From: JBEIHX01 sp040381075
GTDB taxonomy: Bacteria; Pseudomonadota; Alphaproteobacteria; Caulobacterales; Aquidulcibacteraceae
Assembly (NCBI GenBank): GCA_040381075.1
Contig: JBEIHX010000009.1
Coordinates: forward strand, 53,043-117,042
Direction of reading: 5' to 3'
Length of the DNA: 64,000 nt
Below the pieces are notes generated by a model. That model did not search any database, was not told the DNA's origin, and worked only from the letters and a program-made list of their open reading frames with translations. A program made the translations under genes and the position numbers. Below, piece after piece: positions 1 through 9,549 of this stretch. Numbering within the stretch: the first letter of the stretch is position 1; every line of letters starts with the position of its first letter.

Positions 1-963
1 GCGCACCGCCGCGGCGAGGCTCGGGCGGGACACAAAGCCGTCAGCGATCTCCGAACTGTGGGTCGCCAGGGTGCGTTTGTACTGGTAGTCCCCAGGTCCC
101 ATCTCGACATCGTGCAGGCCCGCCCCGGCAGCCGCCTCGATCATGGCGCGCCAATTGACGATGCCCGGCCGCAGCTGCTCAAGCGACGGTTCATACGCCG
201 TGAACCAGGTGTGCAGGACCGCGCCGCGGCGCAGACACAAGGTCACGCAGGCCGGCCCGCCGTCAGCTCGCAGCACGAAGCCCGCCCCCGTCATGTCCGG
301 ATCGGTGGAGGCCGCCGCGCGACGGATGAGTTCGCCAACCCAGGCACGGGCGATGATGTCGGTCTGGCCGGTGCGCCGGTACTGCGCCCGCTTCCAGTCG
401 ATCATCGCCTCAAGCGCCGTCTCGTCCTGCACAAAGGCGTCAAACCGGGGTCCCGGGGCTTCGCGCCAGAACCGGCGATGATACTGGTTCGCCTTCTTCA
501 GGCCGGCGCTGCGCTGATCCCGCTTGCGACCCAGATAGGCGTCCATGCCATCCGTCACATCGGCGTGCCAGACCGGGCAGGCGGAGCGCTGGTGGGCGCG
601 CGTCGCCGCCTGATCCGGCCGCAGCGCCGTGAAATCGCAGCGATCAACCCGCAGCGCGGCCAAGACCGCCGGCCAGTCAATCTCCAGGTCTGCGGCCGCG
701 ACAAGTCCCTGGGCGTCGTTGAGAGGGGCGCCGATCGGCATCGCAGTGAAGGCGGACAGACGCTGCACCGGCAGAAAGGCGACGATTTCCCCGCCATCTT
801 CAATCACGGCCACACGGGCGTCCGGACGTACGCTGTCCACCAGCCTGGCCCATGCAAGGCTGAAGAACGGGCCCGCAAGCTGTGGATCCGCGTCCTGCAA
901 CCGCCGCCAGCGCGCGGCTTCCTGGGGACCAAGTTCGCCCGGTCGCGCTGCTTCCACCCGCAC
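1..963 (-). CDS. GNAT/FemAB-like acetyltransferase (CelD/BcsL type), 3' end outside window
   Basis: Reading the minus strand gives 321 open codons from a GTG at 963 to the window edge, so the C-terminus is missing. The start is supported by a GAGGGAG Shine-Dalgarno six bases upstream. The product looks like the CelD/BcsL branch of GNAT acyltransferases (Acetyltransf_6 type). Visible landmarks are a central basic stretch with KRDQRSAGLKKAN, then a region rich in D/E and R, and a late GPGDYQYK motif that is typical of this family near the end of the second GNAT-like fold. Members act on exopolysaccharide or cell-envelope intermediates; the substrate here cannot be read. It is divergent from the amidohydrolase at 1180. 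The family call is fairly firm, the biological role is not. Confidence 0.75.
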   Translation of the reverse strand, partial: MRVEAARPGELGPQEAARWRRLQDADPQLAGPFFSLAWARLVDSVRPDARVAVIEDGGEIVAFLPVQRLSAFTAMPIGAPLNDAQGLVAAADLEIDWPAVLAALRVDRCDFTALRPDQAATRAHQRSACPVWHADVTDGMDAYLGRKRDQRSAGLKKANQYHRRFWREAPGPRFDAFVQDETALEAMIDWKRAQYRRTGQTDIIARAWVGELIRRAAASTDPDMTGAGFVLRADGGPACVTLCLRRGAVLHTWFTAYEPSLEQLRPGIVNWRAMIEAAAGAGLHDVEMGPGDYQYKRTLATHSSEIADGFVSRPSLAAAVR

Positions 964-1179
964 GCTTGGCTCCCTCTGTGAGGCTGAACGCCATATCTAT
1001 CAGCCGCGGCTTAATCGAGAGTAAGCCCGCGGCCACGGACCGCGGGTCCGCCCGTAGCCGCCCGGCGACGCTGCAGGTCTCCGGCGCTCGCCATGAAGGC
1101 GCCTGGCGCTTGCCAGCCCCCGGCGCGCAGGCGAAGCTCGCCATGGCGCGAAACGCGATCCGGTTCAGGGGAGTTCGCC

Positions 1180-2934
1180 ATGCATGACATCGTGATCCGC
1201 GGCGGGTCGATCGTGGACGGCGCCGGCCGGGCGGCCTTCTGCGGCGACATCGCAATCGCTGGCGACCTCATCGTGGAGGTGGGCCGGATCAGCACCCCGG
1301 CGCGCCGGGTCATCGACGCGACAGGCCTGCTCGTCACGCCGGGGTTTGTCGACATCCATACGCACTATGACGGCCAGGCCAGCTGGGATCCGATCCTTGC
1401 GCCGTCGTCCCAACATGGCGTGACCTCGCTCGTCATGGGCAATTGCGGCGTTGGTTTCGCCCCTGCCAGGCCCGACAGCCACGACTGGCTCATTGCGCTT
1501 CTGGAAGGGGTTGAGGACATACCCGGGTCTGCGCTTGCAGAGGGGCTGAGCTGGGACTGGGAAACCTTTCCCGACTATCTCGACGCGCTCGACAGACGCC
1601 GCTTCGCTGTCGACGTCGGCGCCCAGGTCCCGCATGCAGCGCTGCGCGCCTATGTCATGGGCGAGCGCGGCGGCGACAGCGAGGAGGCCGCGAGCGAGGC
1701 CGAAATCGACCTCATGCGGGCCATGACGCGCGAGGCCATCCAGAAAGGCGCGCTGGGTTTCACCACATCGCGCACCATCCAGCATCGATCCCGGTGCGGA
1801 CGCAACATCGGAACGTTGACCGCAAGCCGCGCAGAGCTGACCGGCATCGCGGCAGCGCTCAAGGAGACCGGCGCGGGCGTCATCCAGCTGATCTCCGACA
1901 CGTATCTGTCGCCGGATGAAGAATTCGCCGCCAAGGAAATGGATCTCATCGTCGACCTCGCGCGCGCCGCCGGTCGACCTCTGTCCTTCACCGTTCAGCA
2001 GCCAGATCACGCAAGGGATCGCTGGAAGTATCTGCTGCACCGGATCGATGCGGCTCAGGCTGAAGGACTCGACATCAAGGGGCAGGTCGGCCCGCGCCCG
2101 ATCGGGGTCGTGATCGGTCTGCGCGCCACCGTGAACCCGTTTCTCTTCTGCGCGACCTATCGCGACATCGGCCGGCTTCCCCTGGGCGAGCGGGTCCTCG
2201 CGCTGCGGACACCCGAGCGGCGTGCGGCGATCCTCGCGGAACATGCAGGCCTGCAGCTCAGCGAGTTTTCACTGGTCATCGCGCGCGGGTTCTCAAGGAT
2301 GTTCCGCCTTACCGATCCGATTGACTATGAGCCGGGCGTGGAGGCTTCCCTGCTGGCGGAGGCGCAAAGAGCGGACAAGGATCCGGCGGAACATGCCTAT
2401 GACGTGATGCTGGAAGATGACGGGCGCGCGCTGATCTACATGCCGCTGATCAATTACGCGCGCGGCGATCTCGCCGACGTGTACGGCATGATGACCGGTC
2501 GACATGTGCTCTACGGCCTGTCGGACGGCGGCGCGCACTGCAATACGATCTGCGACGCCAGTTTCCCAACCTCCACGCTCGCCCTGTGGAGCCGCGGCGA
2601 TAAAGCCGGCCGTCGTATCCCGCTTGAGCAGCTGGTGCATGGCTATACCCAGCGCAATGCCCGCCATGTCGGCTGGTTCGACCGCGGCGTCATTGCGCCG
2701 GGATATCTCGCAGACATCAACCTGATCGACCTCGACAGACTGACGCTGCGCCCGCCGGAGCTGATCCAGGATCTGCCGGCTGGCGGCGCGCGCCTGATGC
2801 AGACATCGCCCGGCTACGTCATGACCCTGAAACGCGGCGCACCGACCTTCGAGGCCAGTCAGCACACCGGCGCGGCGCCAGGACGGCTCGTGCGCGGCCC
2901 GCAGGACGGCGCAACGCAGCCCGCAGCGCAGTAG
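1180..2934 (+). CDS. N-acyl-D-amino-acid deacylase / amidohydrolase-3 family enzyme
   Basis: A 584-residue metal-dependent hydrolase of the D-aminoacylase branch of the amidohydrolase superfamily. It opens with the beta-strand region IRGGSIVDGAG, then the metal-ligand motif HTHYDGQ (about residue 62), the NCGVGFAP cysteine-containing motif (about 92-99), and the late SDGGAH motif (about 448) that carries the catalytic aspartate; it ends with the usual small beta-sandwich with YLADINLIDLD. Such enzymes hydrolyse N-acyl-D-amino acids or related amides in the cytoplasm. The ATG at 1180 is chosen because AGGGGAG precedes it by six bases; the frame stays open to 1093 but the extra residues are not family-like. 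Substrate is not predictable. Confidence 0.85.
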   Translation: MHDIVIRGGSIVDGAGRAAFCGDIAIAGDLIVEVGRISTPARRVIDATGLLVTPGFVDIHTHYDGQASWDPILAPSSQHGVTSLVMGNCGVGFAPARPDSHDWLIALLEGVEDIPGSALAEGLSWDWETFPDYLDALDRRRFAVDVGAQVPHAALRAYVMGERGGDSEEAASEAEIDLMRAMTREAIQKGALGFTTSRTIQHRSRCGRNIGTLTASRAELTGIAAALKETGAGVIQLISDTYLSPDEEFAAKEMDLIVDLARAAGRPLSFTVQQPDHARDRWKYLLHRIDAAQAEGLDIKGQVGPRPIGVVIGLRATVNPFLFCATYRDIGRLPLGERVLALRTPERRAAILAEHAGLQLSEFSLVIARGFSRMFRLTDPIDYEPGVEASLLAEAQRADKDPAEHAYDVMLEDDGRALIYMPLINYARGDLADVYGMMTGRHVLYGLSDGGAHCNTICDASFPTSTLALWSRGDKAGRRIPLEQLVHGYTQRNARHVGWFDRGVIAPGYLADINLIDLDRLTLRPPELIQDLPAGGARLMQTSPGYVMTLKRGAPTFEASQHTGAAPGRLVRGPQDGATQPAAQ

Positions 2935-3312
2935 CGACCCGCCCTGTATCTGCCGGAGGGCATCTGCCGGAGGGCGCCTGCCGGAGGGCGCCTGCAGGAG
3001 GCCTGCCCGCCGGCGCGCCCCGCGTCGCCATGCCGCACCGCGACGTTTCGTGCCGCTGGCGGCCAGGCAGCAGCGGGCGAGCGACCAGCCGCCTTGATCA
3101 AACGCATGGCGATTTTGAAGATTTGTATTAAATATTCGAGCGGATGATTCGCCTGTCGCGTCGATTGGGGCTCAGCTTTCACCCGCTGGCGGATCGACGG
3201 AGTCCGATGGTGTTCAGGCGGATCCTGAACTGAGCGGTTGCGCGCCTGTGGTGACGCGCACTGGTTCGTCCCAGGTCGCGCACCGCCAACAATGTGGCTG
3301 AAGATGCAGAAC
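2935..3312. other. Intergenic region with tandem repeat and AT-rich stretch
   Basis: About 380 bases without a credible gene between the amidohydrolase and the exported protein. The first part holds a 14-bp tandem array. Around 3094-3140 the base composition becomes clearly AT-richer than the surroundings (TTGATC at 3094, TTTGTATTAAATATTC from about 3122), which is where a promoter for the downstream gene would be expected, but I cannot define a convincing -35/-10 pair. Confidence 0.5.
2951..3004. repeat. Tandem repeat, 14-bp unit, about 4 copies
   Basis: Unit TGCCGGAGGGCGCC (first copy ends ATC) repeated three times at 2951, 2965 and 2979, with a fourth decayed copy TGCAGGAGGCC. It starts 17 bases after the amidohydrolase stop codon. 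Confidence 0.85.
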
Positions 3313-4131
3313 ATGCGATCAAGGCCTGCGTTACGCACCAGCTTGATGGTGTGCGCCGCCGTTGCAGCCGCCGCCGGAGCCAGGGGGGCCGAACCCCTTT
3401 CCGTCGTCGGTGAATTTGCACGAGCCGAGCCGAAATTGGCGCCGTTGTCAGGGGATCGCTGGAAGGCGATGGTTGCGCTGCAGCCGATGCTCGCCGAACC
3501 ACTCCCGCAGGGCGCAGGTTTCGCCGCTGGACCAATCAGCGTCAACGCCAACCTCCAGGCGAACATCCAGGGGTTCGCCGCAGAGCCGGCCAGCCTGCTG
3601 ATGCTCTCGCGCCTCGTGGACATGCGGGCGGCAGGCGCGCTCGACAGCGCCATGATCACGGGCCTCGCCGGAGACGCCACCCGTCAATTTGAATACGGAC
3701 TGTCTGTCCACGCCCGCAGCGGCGAGGGGCCAGGCGCGCTTGCGGTCGCCTTTACGCCGCGCGCGGCGATCACCTCATCTGCCGGCGGCCGCACGACGAG
3801 CGCCGGCGCGGAAATCCGACTGAGCCAGCGCCTGGCGCAGGACAGCGGCGCAGGGAGAAATGCCTGGTATGTGTTCGCTGGCGCCGACAATCAGGCGGTC
3901 ACCTGGGATCCCGGGCAGCGGGCCGGTTTCGATCTGCTTGAACTTTTCAAGCCGCGTGACGCCCTGATCGTCGGCGATGTGCAGGCGGGCGTCGGTTACA
4001 GGATTGGCGGCGTCCAGGCATCCTTCGCCTACCTGCGCCGGGAATTCTCCTACGAGCGCGCGACACCCGGCATGGTGGACACACGATCATCCGAGAACTT
4101 CGCGGCGGTGTCTTTCGCCATGCGCCGCTGA
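3313..4131 (+). CDS. Exported beta-rich protein, possibly LpxR-like (DUF2219)
   Basis: About 272 residues from the ATG at 3313, which gives a clean signal peptide: two arginines, a hydrophobic stretch ending in AAAAGARGAEP. Upstream in-frame starts (3292, 3304) exist and no strong Shine-Dalgarno decides. The C-terminal half is a run of alternating polar/hydrophobic strands (AEIRLSQRL, AWYVFAGADNQAV, DVQAGVGYRIGGVQASFAYLRREF) ending in aromatic-containing strands, as in outer-membrane beta-barrels. The IVGDVQAGVGYR part resembles lipid A deacylase LpxR-family proteins, but I do not see the N-terminal catalytic motifs of LpxR, so it may be a divergent or catalytically dead relative or an unrelated barrel. 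Convergent with rpoH. Confidence 0.6.
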   Translation: MRSRPALRTSLMVCAAVAAAAGARGAEPLSVVGEFARAEPKLAPLSGDRWKAMVALQPMLAEPLPQGAGFAAGPISVNANLQANIQGFAAEPASLLMLSRLVDMRAAGALDSAMITGLAGDATRQFEYGLSVHARSGEGPGALAVAFTPRAAITSSAGGRTTSAGAEIRLSQRLAQDSGAGRNAWYVFAGADNQAVTWDPGQRAGFDLLELFKPRDALIVGDVQAGVGYRIGGVQASFAYLRREFSYERATPGMVDTRSSENFAAVSFAMRR

Positions 4132-4220
4132 ACATCCCGCATCAGGTTCCGGCGAGACTTTGGCGGGACGGCGGGTCACGCTTCAGCAGGCCGCACGTCT
4201 GACCCGTGCACGCCACGGCG

Positions 4221-4245
4221 AGGCTGCGCCTTCAAGACGCAGCCT
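4221..4245. terminator. Candidate bidirectional hairpin terminator
   Basis: AGGCTGCG (4221-4228) and CGCAGCCT (4238-4245) form a perfect 8-bp stem around a 9-base loop, in the gap between the convergent exported-protein gene and rpoH. No T tract follows, so the call rests on the hairpin and position. Confidence 0.4.
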
Positions 4246-4284
4246 GCGGGTCGCAGATCAAGACCTGAGGGTCCAGGCTGCGGC

Positions 4285-5181
4285 TTACGCGCCTGCCGAA
4301 AGCCCGCGCTCGCGCGCAGCCTTCAACATGGCCTTCTGCAGCTTGTCAAAGGCGCGCACTTCGATCTGGCGCACCCGCTCACGGCTGACGTTATAGACCT
4401 CCGACAACTCCTCAAGGGTCGACGGCTCGTCCTTCAGACGCCGCTGCGTGATGATGTGGCGCTCGCGCTCGTTGAGCTCTTCCATGGCTGCAGTCAGCAG
4501 CGCCATCCGGCCATCAAGCTCCTCGCGCTCGGCCAGCCGGGTCTCTTGGGTCGGCGCATTCTCGTCGGCAAGCCAGTCCTGCCACTCCGCGTCCCCATCC
4601 TGACCAATCGGCGTGTTCAAGGAGGCGTCGCCGCCGCCCGACATGCGCCGGTTCATCTCAACCACTTCCGAATCGTCGACAGCAAGCTTCTGTGCGATGA
4701 GGCGCACCTGGTCAGGACGCAGGTCGCCATCCTCAAGAGCCTGCATCTGGCCCTTCATGCGCCGCAGATTGAAAAACAGCTTCTTCTGGGCCGCCGTCGT
4801 GCCCATTTTGACGAGGCTCCACGAGCGCAGGATGTATTCCTGGATGGCTGCGCGGATCCACCACATGGCGTACGTCGCGAGCCGAAAACCCTTGTCCGGC
4901 TCAAACTTCTTTACCGCCTGCATCAGACCGACATTGCCTTCAGAGATCACTTCGCCCATCGGCAGGCCATACCCGCGATACCCCATGGCGATCTTCGCCA
5001 CGAGCCGCAGGTGGGATTCCACAAGCCGGCGCGCCGCCTGGGCGTCGCCATGCTCGCGCCACCGCTTGGCGAGCATGAACTCCTCTTCCTTGCCCAGCAT
5101 CGGAAACCTGCGGATTTCCGCCAGGTATCGCGACAATCCCTGTTCGGGCGACAAGGCGACGGTCAGCGCAGTCGAAGCCAT
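4285..5181 (-). CDS. rpoH: RNA polymerase sigma-32 (heat-shock sigma factor)
   Basis: A 298-residue sigma-70 family protein of the RpoH class. Region 2 shows GNVGLMQAVKKFEPDKGFRLATYAMWWIRAAIQEYIL; just after it comes the RpoH box signature QKKLFFNLRRMKGQ, which separates RpoH from housekeeping and stationary-phase sigmas. Region 4 has the helix-turn-helix VSRERVRQIEVRAFDKLQ. It directs RNA polymerase to heat-shock promoters; the hsp20 promoter at about 14.33 kb in this window is a likely target. ATG at 5181 (MASTALT) is preceded by AAGGAAGG; the frame is open further upstream but those residues are unlike the family. Confidence 0.97.
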   Translation of the reverse strand: MASTALTVALSPEQGLSRYLAEIRRFPMLGKEEEFMLAKRWREHGDAQAARRLVESHLRLVAKIAMGYRGYGLPMGEVISEGNVGLMQAVKKFEPDKGFRLATYAMWWIRAAIQEYILRSWSLVKMGTTAAQKKLFFNLRRMKGQMQALEDGDLRPDQVRLIAQKLAVDDSEVVEMNRRMSGGGDASLNTPIGQDGDAEWQDWLADENAPTQETRLAEREELDGRMALLTAAMEELNERERHIITQRRLKDEPSTLEELSEVYNVSRERVRQIEVRAFDKLQKAMLKAARERGLSAGA

Positions 5182-5295
5182 GGACGCCTTCCTTTCATCG
5201 GAGCGCAGATGTGGGAAGCCATGCGGCCGGCGCAAGACCGCATGTTGAACATTCACCTGACAAAATGGTCGTCATAAGGCGGCCAACCGGATTGC

Positions 5296-5541
5296 TCAGC
5301 GCGCCTGTAAACGCGCGGCGATCTGATCGAGGACAGCAAGTCGCTGTCTTTCAAGCAGCCCGAGGCGCTCGTCAGACCCGGCCTCAACCCCCGACTGAAG
5401 GCGATGGATCTCACGCCAGAGCTCGTGGTTGCGCCCCAGAAGCTGGCGGAAATGGGCGTCCGTGGTCTTGAGCGCGTGGATCTGCGCTGCATGCCCCGCG
5501 AATTCTTCCGCAAGGGCGTGGTCAAGATGCTCTTCACTCAT
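5296..5541 (-). CDS. YdcH/DUF465 family small coiled-coil protein
   Basis: An 81-residue, fully charged helical protein. The H-x-x-L motif region with AEEFAGHAAQIHALKTTDAHFRQLL followed by a heptad-like LERQRLAVLDQIAARL end matches DUF465 (YdcH), a family of about 70-80 residues of unknown function common in Proteobacteria. ATG at 5541 with GGGAGCGGG just upstream. The frame extends upstream to 5844, but that part is not DUF465-like. It lies upstream of rpoH on the same strand with a gap of about 115 bases. Confidence 0.8.
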   Translation of the reverse strand: MSEEHLDHALAEEFAGHAAQIHALKTTDAHFRQLLGRNHELWREIHRLQSGVEAGSDERLGLLERQRLAVLDQIAARLQAR

Positions 5542-5806
5542 CACCCGCTCCCCTGGATTCAGGATTCCGCCAGATCCCGGCCCGAAGACCCCCGCACGCC
5601 GCAGCTGCGCACAGGGCGCCATCAGGCCCAGGAACCAGCATCCCTGTAACTCTAGCCCCGCCCGCCCTTGTCCGGCCATTCGCAGGACTACGACCTTGCG
5701 GCAGCCCGGCGTGGTCCCGTTCTTGCAGGTCCGCACGCCGCATTCGCCCGAAGACAGCGCCGCCGCGCCCATGTAGGACCTCGCGGGCACAACCAAGGGA
5801 TGACAG

Positions 5807-7366
5807 ATGCTCGACACCCCAGCGGCCGATCTCAAGCCGAACACCTATGATTTCGAGATGCGCCCGCTGGTGAAGGCCACGGGCTTTCGCGAATACGACG
5901 CGCGCTGGTGGTTCGGGGGGCCGGGAACCGAGGTCGGACCGGGCGGCAAGCCGTCAAAGGACGCCAACAAGGCGCCGGAAATCAACCTGCTTGGCGTGCA
6001 GGCGCTCGGTCTTGGCCTGGGCGGATTGATCCATGAAATGGGTGTTCGCCCAAGCGTCGTGGTCGGCCATGACTTTCGCTTCTATTCGCTGGCCATCAAG
6101 CAGGCGCTCACCATCGGACTGATGGAAGCCGGCTGCCATGTGCTCGACATCGGCCTCGCCTTGAGCCCCGTCGCCTATTTCGCCCAGTTCGCACTTGACG
6201 CCCCCTGCGTGGCGATGGTGACGGCAAGCCACAACGACAATGGCTGGACCGGCGTCAAAATGGGGGCCAACCGCCCCCTGACCTTCGGTCCGGAAGAAAT
6301 GAGCCGGCTCAAGGACATCGTGCTGTCCGGCGCCAGCCCACGGCGACCGGGCGGAGCGCTGACCCGCATCGCCGGCATGCGCGAGCGCTATATCGAGGAT
6401 GTCGTCGGCGATTTTCGCCTGTCGCGCCCCATCAAGGTGGTGGCGGCCTGCGGCAATGGGGCAGCCGGCGCCTACGCCCCGGACGCCCTGCGACGCATGG
6501 GCGCTGACGTGATCGAGATGGACGCCGTGCTCGACTACACCTTCCCGAAATACAATCCCAACCCCGAAGATGAGGCCATGCTGCACGCCATGGCCCAGGC
6601 CGTGCGCGACACAGGCGCCGAACTCGCGCTGGGATTTGACGGAGACGGCGACCGGTGCGGCGTCGTTGACGATCGCGGGGAGGAAATCTTCGCCGACAAG
6701 ATCGGCCTCTTGCTGGCGCGCGACATGGCCCCGCGCCACCCGAACGCCACGTTCGTCGTCGACGTCAAATCCACCGGAGCCTATCTCATCGATCCAATCC
6801 TGAAGGCCCACGGCGTCACGGTCGATTACTTCAAGACCGGCCACTCCTACATCAAACGGCGCACCACCGATCTCGACGCCATCGCAGGCTTCGAAAAGTC
6901 AGGCCACTTCTTCCTGCGCGCGCCTTACGGACGCGGCTATGACGATGGCCTCGTCGCCGCCAAAGCCATTCTGGCGATGCTCGATCGGGCAGGCGCAAAA
7001 TCGCTCGGGGCGCTGAAGGATGAGCTGCCGCTCACCTACACATCGCTCACCATGTCCCCGCATTGCGACGATGAGCGCAAATACGACGTGGTCGAGGAGA
7101 TCAAGGCGGAGTACCAGGCGCTCGCGGCCGCCGGAGAAAAAATCCTGGGCCGCACCATCGCCTCAATCAATACGGTCAATGGCGCACGGGTGACGCTGGA
7201 AGACGGATCCTGGGTTCTGGTGCGCGCCTCGTCAAACAAACCCGAACTTGTCGTGGTGGTGGAGAGCATGGCCTCCGATGCAGACAAGGTCGCTCTGTTC
7301 CGGGAGGAGGTGCGACCGCGTCTGGCCAGGCGACCGGAGGTCGGCGCCTACAATCAACAAATCTGA
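5807..7366 (+). CDS. Phosphomannomutase/phosphoglucomutase
   Basis: A 519-residue alpha-D-phosphohexomutase, full length for the AlgC/ManB class. The catalytic serine loop is TASHNDNGWTG (Ser about residue 140), the magnesium loop is DGDGDR (about 280), the sugar-binding loop is GFEKSGHFF (about 365), and the phosphate-binding loop is RASSNKPEL near the C-terminus. It interconverts mannose/glucose 1- and 6-phosphates to supply nucleotide sugars for surface polysaccharides. ATG at 5807 follows AAGGGA at a usable distance. It stands alone in its orientation, with the Gfo/Idh gene convergent 22 bases away. Confidence 0.93.
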   Translation: MLDTPAADLKPNTYDFEMRPLVKATGFREYDARWWFGGPGTEVGPGGKPSKDANKAPEINLLGVQALGLGLGGLIHEMGVRPSVVVGHDFRFYSLAIKQALTIGLMEAGCHVLDIGLALSPVAYFAQFALDAPCVAMVTASHNDNGWTGVKMGANRPLTFGPEEMSRLKDIVLSGASPRRPGGALTRIAGMRERYIEDVVGDFRLSRPIKVVAACGNGAAGAYAPDALRRMGADVIEMDAVLDYTFPKYNPNPEDEAMLHAMAQAVRDTGAELALGFDGDGDRCGVVDDRGEEIFADKIGLLLARDMAPRHPNATFVVDVKSTGAYLIDPILKAHGVTVDYFKTGHSYIKRRTTDLDAIAGFEKSGHFFLRAPYGRGYDDGLVAAKAILAMLDRAGAKSLGALKDELPLTYTSLTMSPHCDDERKYDVVEEIKAEYQALAAAGEKILGRTIASINTVNGARVTLEDGSWVLVRASSNKPELVVVVESMASDADKVALFREEVRPRLARRPEVGAYNQQI

Positions 7367-7388
7367 CGACCGCCAGCCGGACGCCGGA

Positions 7389-8504
7389 TCAGGCCACATT
7401 CAGCCGGGGGCGCATCAGGTCCGGCAATTCCGCCATCTCCACCGCGCGCCCCTCACGGGCCGACAGCTCCGCCGCGGCGCCGATCGCGACCGCGGCGAGC
7501 CCGTCCTGCGCCGTCACGAGGACGGGCGCGCCCTTGGTGATCGCATCCAGCCAGGCGCGCTGCTGGTAATATGTCGCGCCGAAATGCGAGCCGGCCGCCA
7601 GCGCCTGCGGATCGACCGCGACGGTCTCGCGCGTCGCCTGCTTGCGCGCGCCGAACGGAACGCGCGGCGAAAAGACGACTTCGCCGGCCGGAATGAAGCA
7701 CTCAATCTTCGCCCTGTCGCCCACCGCAGCGATCTCTTCCTGGTTTTTCGACCCTTCGGCGAACATCGACAGGTCAAGCATGGCGCGCGCGCCATTGGCG
7801 AAATCAACAACCGTGTAACTGTTGTCGATGATGTCAGGCCGTTCGCCGCCGTACAGCTCGTCCCGATGGTTGACGTCCATGGCCCCGGAACAATAGACGC
7901 GCACCGCCTCGGACCGGATGATCAGACGCATCAGATCAAAGAAGTGGCAGCACTTCTCCACCATCGTGCCGCCGGTATTGCGGCTGAACCGGTTCCAGTC
8001 CCCCACCTTGGGCAGGAACGGGAACCGATGCTCGCGGATGGCGAGCATCACCAGGCGCCCGATGCGCCCGCCATGGACATCAGAGATAAGTCGGGCGGCT
8101 GGCGGCATGAACCGGTATTCCATGCCCACCCAGAACACGCCCTGGTGACGCTCGGCGTGCTCAGCGATCCGCTCGGCGTCCTGCAGGCGCGCACACAAAG
8201 GCTTTTCACACAGAATGTGCAGGTCTGTGTCGAAAAGCGGCTGAAGCACGTCGTGATGGGTGTGGTTTGGAGATGCGATGAGCACCGCGTCCACCGCGCC
8301 GGACTGCGCAAGCTCACGCGCCCCTGCAAACTCGCGCACCGCCTCCGCGCGCTCGCCGAGCGCGGCGCGCGCCCATTGGCGCGACATCTCCACCGGATCG
8401 ACGATCGCAGTGATCTCAGCGTCGTCCATAAGCTTGAGGTTGTTGATGTGCTCGATCCCCATCATGCCCGTCCCGATGAGGCCGATGCGAACTTTCGACG
8501 CCAT
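7389..8504 (-). CDS. Gfo/Idh/MocA family NAD(P)-dependent oxidoreductase
   Basis: 371 residues with an N-terminal Rossmann fold (IGLIGTGMMGIEH), the family EKPL motif (CEKPLCARL, about residue 100) holding the catalytic lysine, and the C-terminal dimerisation/substrate sheet with CCHFFDLMR. Members oxidise or reduce sugars, inositols and related polyols. Divergent from the aldo/keto reductase over an 85-base shared upstream region, which suggests the two may serve one carbohydrate-type pathway; the substrate is unknown. Confidence 0.88.
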   Translation of the reverse strand: MASKVRIGLIGTGMMGIEHINNLKLMDDAEITAIVDPVEMSRQWARAALGERAEAVREFAGARELAQSGAVDAVLIASPNHTHHDVLQPLFDTDLHILCEKPLCARLQDAERIAEHAERHQGVFWVGMEYRFMPPAARLISDVHGGRIGRLVMLAIREHRFPFLPKVGDWNRFSRNTGGTMVEKCCHFFDLMRLIIRSEAVRVYCSGAMDVNHRDELYGGERPDIIDNSYTVVDFANGARAMLDLSMFAEGSKNQEEIAAVGDRAKIECFIPAGEVVFSPRVPFGARKQATRETVAVDPQALAAGSHFGATYYQQRAWLDAITKGAPVLVTAQDGLAAVAIGAAAELSAREGRAVEMAELPDLMRPRLNVA

Positions 8505-8589
8505 GAAGCGCTCCGCAAATCCCTGAAATCCGGTCTACCGAAAGCAGGAGACCATAGATATGCTCCCGTCCCTAGCCTAGAAATCCTGA

Positions 8590-9513
8590 ATGAACACCAT
8601 GTCTTCGCTCATCTTCGACGCCTCCCCCCGGCCCCTGGGCGACAGCGGGCTTTTCTCCTCAGCCCTCGGCTGGGGCATGTGGCGTTTCGCAGGCGGCGAC
8701 ACCCACGCTGCGCGCAGCCGGATCGACGCCGCCCTTGAGATCGGCGTAACGCTGTTCGACACAGCCGACATCTACGGGCCCGACAACGGCGAGCAGTTCG
8801 GCGCGGCGGAGAGCCTGCTCGGGCAGGTCTTCAAGGAAGACAGGGGGCTGCGCGACCGGATGGTCCTGGCCACCAAGGGCGGCATCGTGATCGGCGAGCC
8901 CTACGATTCGCGGGCGTCCTACCTGATGGCGGCCTGCGACGCGTCGCTGCGCCGAATGGGCGTGGATCATGTCGATCTCTACCAGATCCACCGTCCTGAC
9001 CACCTCGCCCATCCTGCCGAAGCGGCTGAAGCCTTCGTCCGCCTCAAGGAGAAGGGCAAGATCCGGGCGGCGGGCGTCTCCAATTTTACGCCGGCCCAGA
9101 CGGCGGCGCTGCAGGCGCACCTGCCGTTCAAGCTCGCCACGATCCAACCTGAATTGTCTCCTCTCGCCCACCACGCGATCGAGAACGGCGTCCTCGACCA
9201 GGCCTGCGCCCAGGGCTATGGCGTGCTCGCGTGGTCGCCGCTCGGTCAGGGCCGGATCGGCGCCGCATCGGGCGGCGACAGCCGGACCGGGGCCGTAACG
9301 AGGGCGCTCGACGTGATCGCCGAACGCGAAGGCGTCAGCCGCACCGCCGTCGCCTACGCCTGGGTCGGGCTGCACCCGTCGCGACCGGTGCCGCTGATCG
9401 GCACCCAGACCCCGGCGCGCATCCGCGAGGCCGCCCAGGCCCATCACGTGTCGATGACGCGCGCAGACTGGTACAACGTCCTGGTCGCCGCGCGCGGCGC
9501 GCCGATGCCGTGA
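8590..9513 (+). CDS. Aldo/keto reductase
   Basis: 307 residues with the AKR TIM-barrel tetrad in place: Asp and Tyr in LFDTADIYGPD, Lys in LATKGG, His in YQIHRPDH; the NADPH-binding C-terminal half contains LAWSPLGQGRI and a late IGTQTPARIREA. Start could be ATG 8590 or ATG 8599 (MNTMSS); neither has a strong Shine-Dalgarno. Followed 36 bases later by the LLM flavin enzyme, likely co-transcribed. Substrate unknown. Confidence 0.88.
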   Translation: MNTMSSLIFDASPRPLGDSGLFSSALGWGMWRFAGGDTHAARSRIDAALEIGVTLFDTADIYGPDNGEQFGAAESLLGQVFKEDRGLRDRMVLATKGGIVIGEPYDSRASYLMAACDASLRRMGVDHVDLYQIHRPDHLAHPAEAAEAFVRLKEKGKIRAAGVSNFTPAQTAALQAHLPFKLATIQPELSPLAHHAIENGVLDQACAQGYGVLAWSPLGQGRIGAASGGDSRTGAVTRALDVIAEREGVSRTAVAYAWVGLHPSRPVPLIGTQTPARIREAAQAHHVSMTRADWYNVLVAARGAPMP

Positions 9514-9549
9514 TCGGTCTGGCATCATACGTCCGCACCGGGGGGGATC

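Noticed and set aside
58..981. Plus-strand frame of about 307 codons at the left edge
   Set aside because: The minus strand encodes the CelD-like acetyltransferase with a ribosome site and the GPGDYQYK motif, so the plus frame is a shadow.
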